Source of the DNA: Rhodobacterales bacterium
GTDB lineage: Bacteria; Pseudomonadota; Alphaproteobacteria; Rhizobiales; Stappiaceae
NCBI GenBank assembly: GCA_008107755.1
Contig: VIRH01000072.1
Coordinates: forward strand, 62,001 to 126,000
Reading direction: 5' to 3'
DNA: 64,000 bases
The translations under genes were made by a program, and so were the position numbers. The notes beneath the pieces are model-generated. The model searched no databases and was not told the DNA's origin. It saw only the letters and a program-made list of their open reading frames with translations. This document shows, piece after piece, positions 60,507-64,000 of the stretch; within the stretch, counting starts at the first letter, position 1, and each line of letters begins with the position of its first letter.

Positions 60507-61598
60507 TTGATTAGCGCGGTGGTGGTCACGATCGCGGGGATATGCCTGCTCGCGAGTTTTTTGCCTCTTGTGCCGATCGCTCACGGTTTCTTCAGGTCCT
60601 TCGATTTCTGCCGCCTGCAGGTGATTACCCTCAGCGCGGCCACGCTTGTCGCCGCTCTCATCGATCTCTACATCGTCTGGCCGCCGACCATCCTGGCCAT
60701 GACTGCCGTCGGCATGGCGATTGCCGCCCTCGTCATCCAGACCATCCACGTGCTGCCCTTCACGCCCGTCATGAAGAAGCAGACCATGCATTTTCGCGGC
60801 GATCCGGAGAAGACACCGACGCTCTCCATTCTGACCTCCAACGTGAAGCAGGCAAACACGGATTATTCGGCGGTCACGGATCTCATTGCCGAGAAGAAGC
60901 CGGACATTGCCGTCTTCATGGAAACGGATGAGGGCTGGGCGAAAGCGCTCAGGCCTGCCTTGTCCGACTTCCGCGAAATCGTGGATTATCCGCAGGACAA
61001 CACCTACGGCATTATCTTCGCGAGTCGCCTTCCGGTGAAGACCCACAAGATCGAGTTTCTGCTCAACAAGGAAGTTCCGAGCGTCTTTGTGACCGTGACG
61101 CTTCCGGAAGGCAGGGATGTGCGCGTCGTCGCCCTGCATCCGGAACCGCCGCTGCCGGTCCGCGACACCGTCGGACGGGATGCGGAGATCCTGCTGGTTG
61201 CCGAAGTGGCGCGGGACGAAGACGGACCGATGATCGTCACCGGGGATCTCAACGACGTTGCCTGGTCGCGCACCACACGCAGGTTCCTGCGCATCTCCCG
61301 GCTGCTGGACCCGCGCCAGGGACGCGGCCTCTACAATTCCTTCGACGCGCGCTACTGGTTTCTCCGCTGGCCGCTGGACCACATCTTCCATTCGCGCCAT
61401 TTCCAATTGATCGAGATCGAACGACAGCCGTTCGTCGGATCGGACCACTTCCCCATGTACTACCGCTTCGCCCTGTCCGGCGGCGAACGCAACGGCCATC
61501 CGCCGGATGCGACCGAGGCCGACATCGAAGAGACGGAAGAACTCGTTGCGGAAGAAAAGTCGCGGGACCGCCCCCCGGTCGGGACCGACTGGGAATAG
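60507..61598 (+). CDS. Membrane-anchored endonuclease/exonuclease/phosphatase-family protein
   Basis: A 363-residue protein. Three hydrophobic segments at the N-terminus (about 4-24, 37-57 and 60-80) are followed by an EEP domain: TSNVKQANTD, FMETDEGWA, VVALHPEPPLP, MIVTGDLNDVAWS and GSDHFPMYYRF with the catalytic His. The start is TTG 60507 with a GGGGG run upstream. Substrate (nucleic acid, phospholipid or inositol phosphate) is not predictable. Confidence 0.85.
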   Translation: MISAVVVTIAGICLLASFLPLVPIAHGFFRSFDFCRLQVITLSAATLVAALIDLYIVWPPTILAMTAVGMAIAALVIQTIHVLPFTPVMKKQTMHFRGDPEKTPTLSILTSNVKQANTDYSAVTDLIAEKKPDIAVFMETDEGWAKALRPALSDFREIVDYPQDNTYGIIFASRLPVKTHKIEFLLNKEVPSVFVTVTLPEGRDVRVVALHPEPPLPVRDTVGRDAEILLVAEVARDEDGPMIVTGDLNDVAWSRTTRRFLRISRLLDPRQGRGLYNSFDARYWFLRWPLDHIFHSRHFQLIEIERQPFVGSDHFPMYYRFALSGGERNGHPPDATEADIEETEELVAEEKSRDRPPVGTDWE

Positions 61599-61635
61599 GC
61601 TCTCAGCCTTCGCCCGCGCCGCAGCCTTGCGCCCC

Positions 61636-63360
61636 TCAGGCGCCCGCCGCGTTACGGGTTTCTCCGGCGTCGTCAGCCTGCGCATCCGGCGACACCAGCC
61701 GCAGGCGCGACCACCATTCCGGATGGTTCTCCCGGACCCAGTTGCCCATCTTTTCGCACAGCCGCACGTTCATCGTCCAAGCCTCGCTCGGATTGTCGGC
61801 GGTGGCATAGAACTGGATCTTCTGTGTCGTCTGGCTGTAGCCTTCGACGGTCACCATCAGCATCTCGTCCGGCATCAGGTGTTCTTCCTCCTGGACGATC
61901 TCCTCGAACACCTCCCGCAGGGCCTGAGGGTCGGCCGACAGGTCCAACTCCATCACGAAGCTGCGCGTGGTCTTGGTGTCGGTCATCGTCCAGTTCTCGA
62001 ACGGCTGCGAGATGAAATATTTCACCGGCACGATCAGCCGCCGGCTGTCCCAGGCCCGCAGGGTGATATAGGTGTAGAAGATGGCCTCCACGTAGCACCA
62101 CTTGCCCTCGTACTGGACCGCATCGCCGATCCGGATGGGCTTGGCGATGGCGATCTGCAGGCTGGCGAGCAGATTGCCGAGCACCGTCTGCCCGGCGATA
62201 CCCAGGACAACGGTCGCGACACCGGCGGAGGCCAGCAGCGACATGCCGATGCTGTCGAACAGGTTGAGTTGCAGCAGGAACAGGATGATCGTCACCACCA
62301 CCGCCACCAGAAGCACGTAACGCCGGGCGGCATAGATGTTGGTGTAAAGGTGACGACGGTCGGTATCCGCCTTGGTGTCCAGGTCTCCGACATAACGATC
62401 CGTGACCAGCGCAAGGCTGGTGTCGATCGTCCTGAGGATTGCGAGCGTCAAGGAGAAGATGATCGTGAGCAGCAAAAGGGGCGAGACGACAGCCGTAACC
62501 GGGCTCGAGAAACTCAGACTGGAATCGAGAAACTGCTTGATGACCAGGGCCGATATCGCAATCGCAAGCGGCGTGCGCATGGCTCGCGACGCGCGGGCGA
62601 TGAACTTGACCGGCATATGATCGGCGGCCCATTCGATGATCTTTCGAAACGCCAGCACCAGCAGCAAGAACGCCGTGATCACCAGCGGCAGCGCAATGAT
62701 CTCCCACAGCCTGACGGATCCGATGGCTTCCATGCGGAGCGGTTCCGGGATGTGGACCATCAGCCAACCGGGTTCGAACAGCGCGTGCATCCGGGGAATG
62801 TTCGCAACGGTCTCCGGTGAAAACAGCCAAACAGCTTCGCCGCCTTCCGGCTTGTAGCGGGAAATGCTGATCGTGATCGGCCGCCCCGAACCGTTCAGTT
62901 CGCCGATCACGAGATTGCGGCGCGGTTTTCCGGCAAAGGGATGATTGGACGGAAGATTGACATTCATGCCGTCGGGACGATCGGCGAGCGAGCCCCAGTC
63001 GATCACCACACGGCGATGCAGGATGCCGGCCAGCATGCGGGCGAGTTGCGCACCGGACAGTCCCTCGAGATCATCCTCCCGTTCGCCGGGATGAAGCGCT
63101 GCGGCGGCGCGCCCGTAATCGCGCTGTTCGGTAAGGTCGAGGAACTTTGAGATCAGCCCGCGAGGGGTCCGGAACTGGTCCAGTATCTCGTCGCTGCCGC
63201 CATCGACTCTCAGCGCATCGGTTTCGAACCAGGTGGAAGAGGAACTCTCCTGCGCCGAGGCCGCACCGACTGCGGCCGAAAAAACCACTGCAATGAGGGC
63301 GGTCAGAACGGCGGCCAGGGTCTGGCCGGGCCGGAACCGGCCGGTTGAAATCACTTGCAT
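61636..63360 (-). CDS. MscS-family mechanosensitive channel
   Basis: A 574-residue channel with a signal peptide (ending GAASAQ), a periplasmic N-terminal domain, several membrane helices, and the MscS core: 'SAGVATVVLGIAGQTVLGNLLASLQIAIAKPIRIGDAVQYEGKW' and 'LIVPVKYFISQPFENWT'. The cytoplasmic vestibule is followed by a short C-terminus. It lets solutes escape on hypo-osmotic shock. ATG 63360 is preferred over the upstream in-frame starts. Confidence 0.92.
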   Translation of the reverse strand: MQVISTGRFRPGQTLAAVLTALIAVVFSAAVGAASAQESSSSTWFETDALRVDGGSDEILDQFRTPRGLISKFLDLTEQRDYGRAAAALHPGEREDDLEGLSGAQLARMLAGILHRRVVIDWGSLADRPDGMNVNLPSNHPFAGKPRRNLVIGELNGSGRPITISISRYKPEGGEAVWLFSPETVANIPRMHALFEPGWLMVHIPEPLRMEAIGSVRLWEIIALPLVITAFLLLVLAFRKIIEWAADHMPVKFIARASRAMRTPLAIAISALVIKQFLDSSLSFSSPVTAVVSPLLLLTIIFSLTLAILRTIDTSLALVTDRYVGDLDTKADTDRRHLYTNIYAARRYVLLVAVVVTIILFLLQLNLFDSIGMSLLASAGVATVVLGIAGQTVLGNLLASLQIAIAKPIRIGDAVQYEGKWCYVEAIFYTYITLRAWDSRRLIVPVKYFISQPFENWTMTDTKTTRSFVMELDLSADPQALREVFEEIVQEEEHLMPDEMLMVTVEGYSQTTQKIQFYATADNPSEAWTMNVRLCEKMGNWVRENHPEWWSRLRLVSPDAQADDAGETRNAAGA

Positions 63361-63723
63361 GATGCGCTCGCTTCCAGGTCTGGGAGCGCGAGCGCGAGCG
63401 CGCACAATCCGGAAGACCGGATTGCGAAAAGCATCGCCAGACGGCTACCCGCCGGCTTTCTGAAACTGCGCGTCTGGCTCATTTGCCCCCGTTGTGTCAT
63501 CCGCTCCCAAAATGCGGGACCGGCTGACGGCATCACAAGCGCCTTTCGGGCGCCTGCCGACATGTCTTCCAAAGCTAACGCCCATGGGGCGTGCTGGTTC
63601 CGGCAAACCGCCGGAAGCGCCCCGTTCGGCGCCGATCCGCACTTGACCTCTCCACTCCCCGCGCGGCAAGACGGTGAGGACTGCCCGCCCGCGCCACCTG
63701 TCCCCGACCGGAGTTTCTTGCCC
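63361..63723. other. Divergent intergenic region between the MscS and VOC genes
   Basis: About 360 bases; no gene is supported. A short GAGCGC-type tandem (three units of GCGCGA near 63386-63405) lies next to the MscS start. Promoters for both genes should lie here. Confidence 0.4.
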
Positions 63724-64000
63724 ATGCTTCAATTCGATCATGCCGTCATCAACGTGCTCGGAGAGATGGACACGGTGCTGGCTCGGTACGAGCGGCTCGG
63801 GTTTCAGATGACGCCGCGCGGCTATCACACCCTCGGCTCCATCAACCATCTCGCTGTCTTTCCCGAATGTTACATCGAACTTCTGGGGTACGCCCCGGGC
63901 GAGAAGGAAAAGCGTGCCGAGCAATGGGTCTATCCAGCCGGCCTGACAGGCCTTGCCGTTCGGCCGGAAGATGCCGCCGCGACCCACTCGGCGCTGGAGG
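63724..64000 (+). CDS. VOC-family glyoxalase-like protein, N-terminal part (3' end outside the window)
   Basis: An ATG at 63724 starts MLQFDHAVINVLGEMDTVLARYERLGF and continues 'NHLAVFPECYIELLGY', the betaalphabetabetabeta pattern of the vicinal oxygen chelate superfamily (glyoxalase-like). His6 and Glu52-like residues are candidate metal ligands. The frame runs off the end of the window, so length and specificity are unknown. Confidence 0.7.
   Translation, partial: MLQFDHAVINVLGEMDTVLARYERLGFQMTPRGYHTLGSINHLAVFPECYIELLGYAPGEKEKRAEQWVYPAGLTGLAVRPEDAAATHSALE

Noticed and set aside
63351-63725. A 124-codon minus-strand frame upstream of the MscS gene
   Set aside because: No domain, biased composition, and it covers the probable promoter region of two divergent genes.

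Overview
The window looks like chromosomal DNA of a high-GC alphaproteobacterium. The support is CpdR, GapR (DUF2312), an aa3-type oxidase subunit IV, DUF1244, a 41-residue L36 without cysteines, a ROSE-type RNA thermometer and an anti-Shine-Dalgarno sRNA of the suhB/αr14 type. Gene content (PomAB-like stators, LivFGHM plus two acyl-CoA ligases, bufferin genes) would fit a marine Hyphomicrobiales or Stappiaceae (Roseibium-like) bacterium, but the genus is inference. Most of the window is ordinary core genome, with about 50 protein genes, one tRNA and one sRNA.

Layout. 1-7.6 kb: end of a sulfotransferase-like gene, RluA-type pseudouridine synthase, oxidase subunit IV, ABC1 kinase, a DUF3445 haem protein, oligoendopeptidase F and a sigma-54 activator with a histidine-rich linker. 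7.9-14.9 kb: DUF882 murein peptidase, gapR, DUF1244, N-formylglutamate amidohydrolase, a DUF1036-pyruvate kinase pair and a hydrolase. 15-20 kb: TPR protein, rpmJ, tRNA-Val, cpdR, a second N-formylglutamate amidohydrolase, the sRNA, hisN and a lipase-like protein. 20-26 kb: small heat-shock gene under a probable RpoH promoter and ROSE thermometer, threonine aldolase, and a bufferin operon (bufA-bufB-bufC-doxX) for a copper-binding modified peptide. 26-32 kb: gltB-gltD. 32-43 kb: cell-envelope genes (DUF459, lytic transglycosylase, beta-barrel), kdsD, a PomAB-like stator pair, NfeD-SPFH, and hemH. 43-52 kb: a seven-gene leftward operon with two acyl-CoA ligases and a complete branched-chain-type ABC importer, suggesting uptake linked to CoA activation of a carboxylic acid. 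52.1-54.4 kb: a lower-GC island. 54.4-64 kb: SNase, chemoreceptor, SH3 protein, TylF methyltransferase, Tat-exported dioxygenase-like protein with a ferric-reductase-like membrane protein, EEP hydrolase, MscS channel, and the start of a VOC protein.

The most unusual part is the low-GC island. It carries a small protein of unknown family whose stop overlaps the start of a complete Ser/Thr protein kinase (TGATG), with a small CxxC/CxxC protein converging on the kinase. I know of no named system with this arrangement. Next to it, an SNase gene is split by one in-frame TGA. Two copies of a ~136-bp palindromic repeat, at 45.2 and 57.3 kb, bracket this region.
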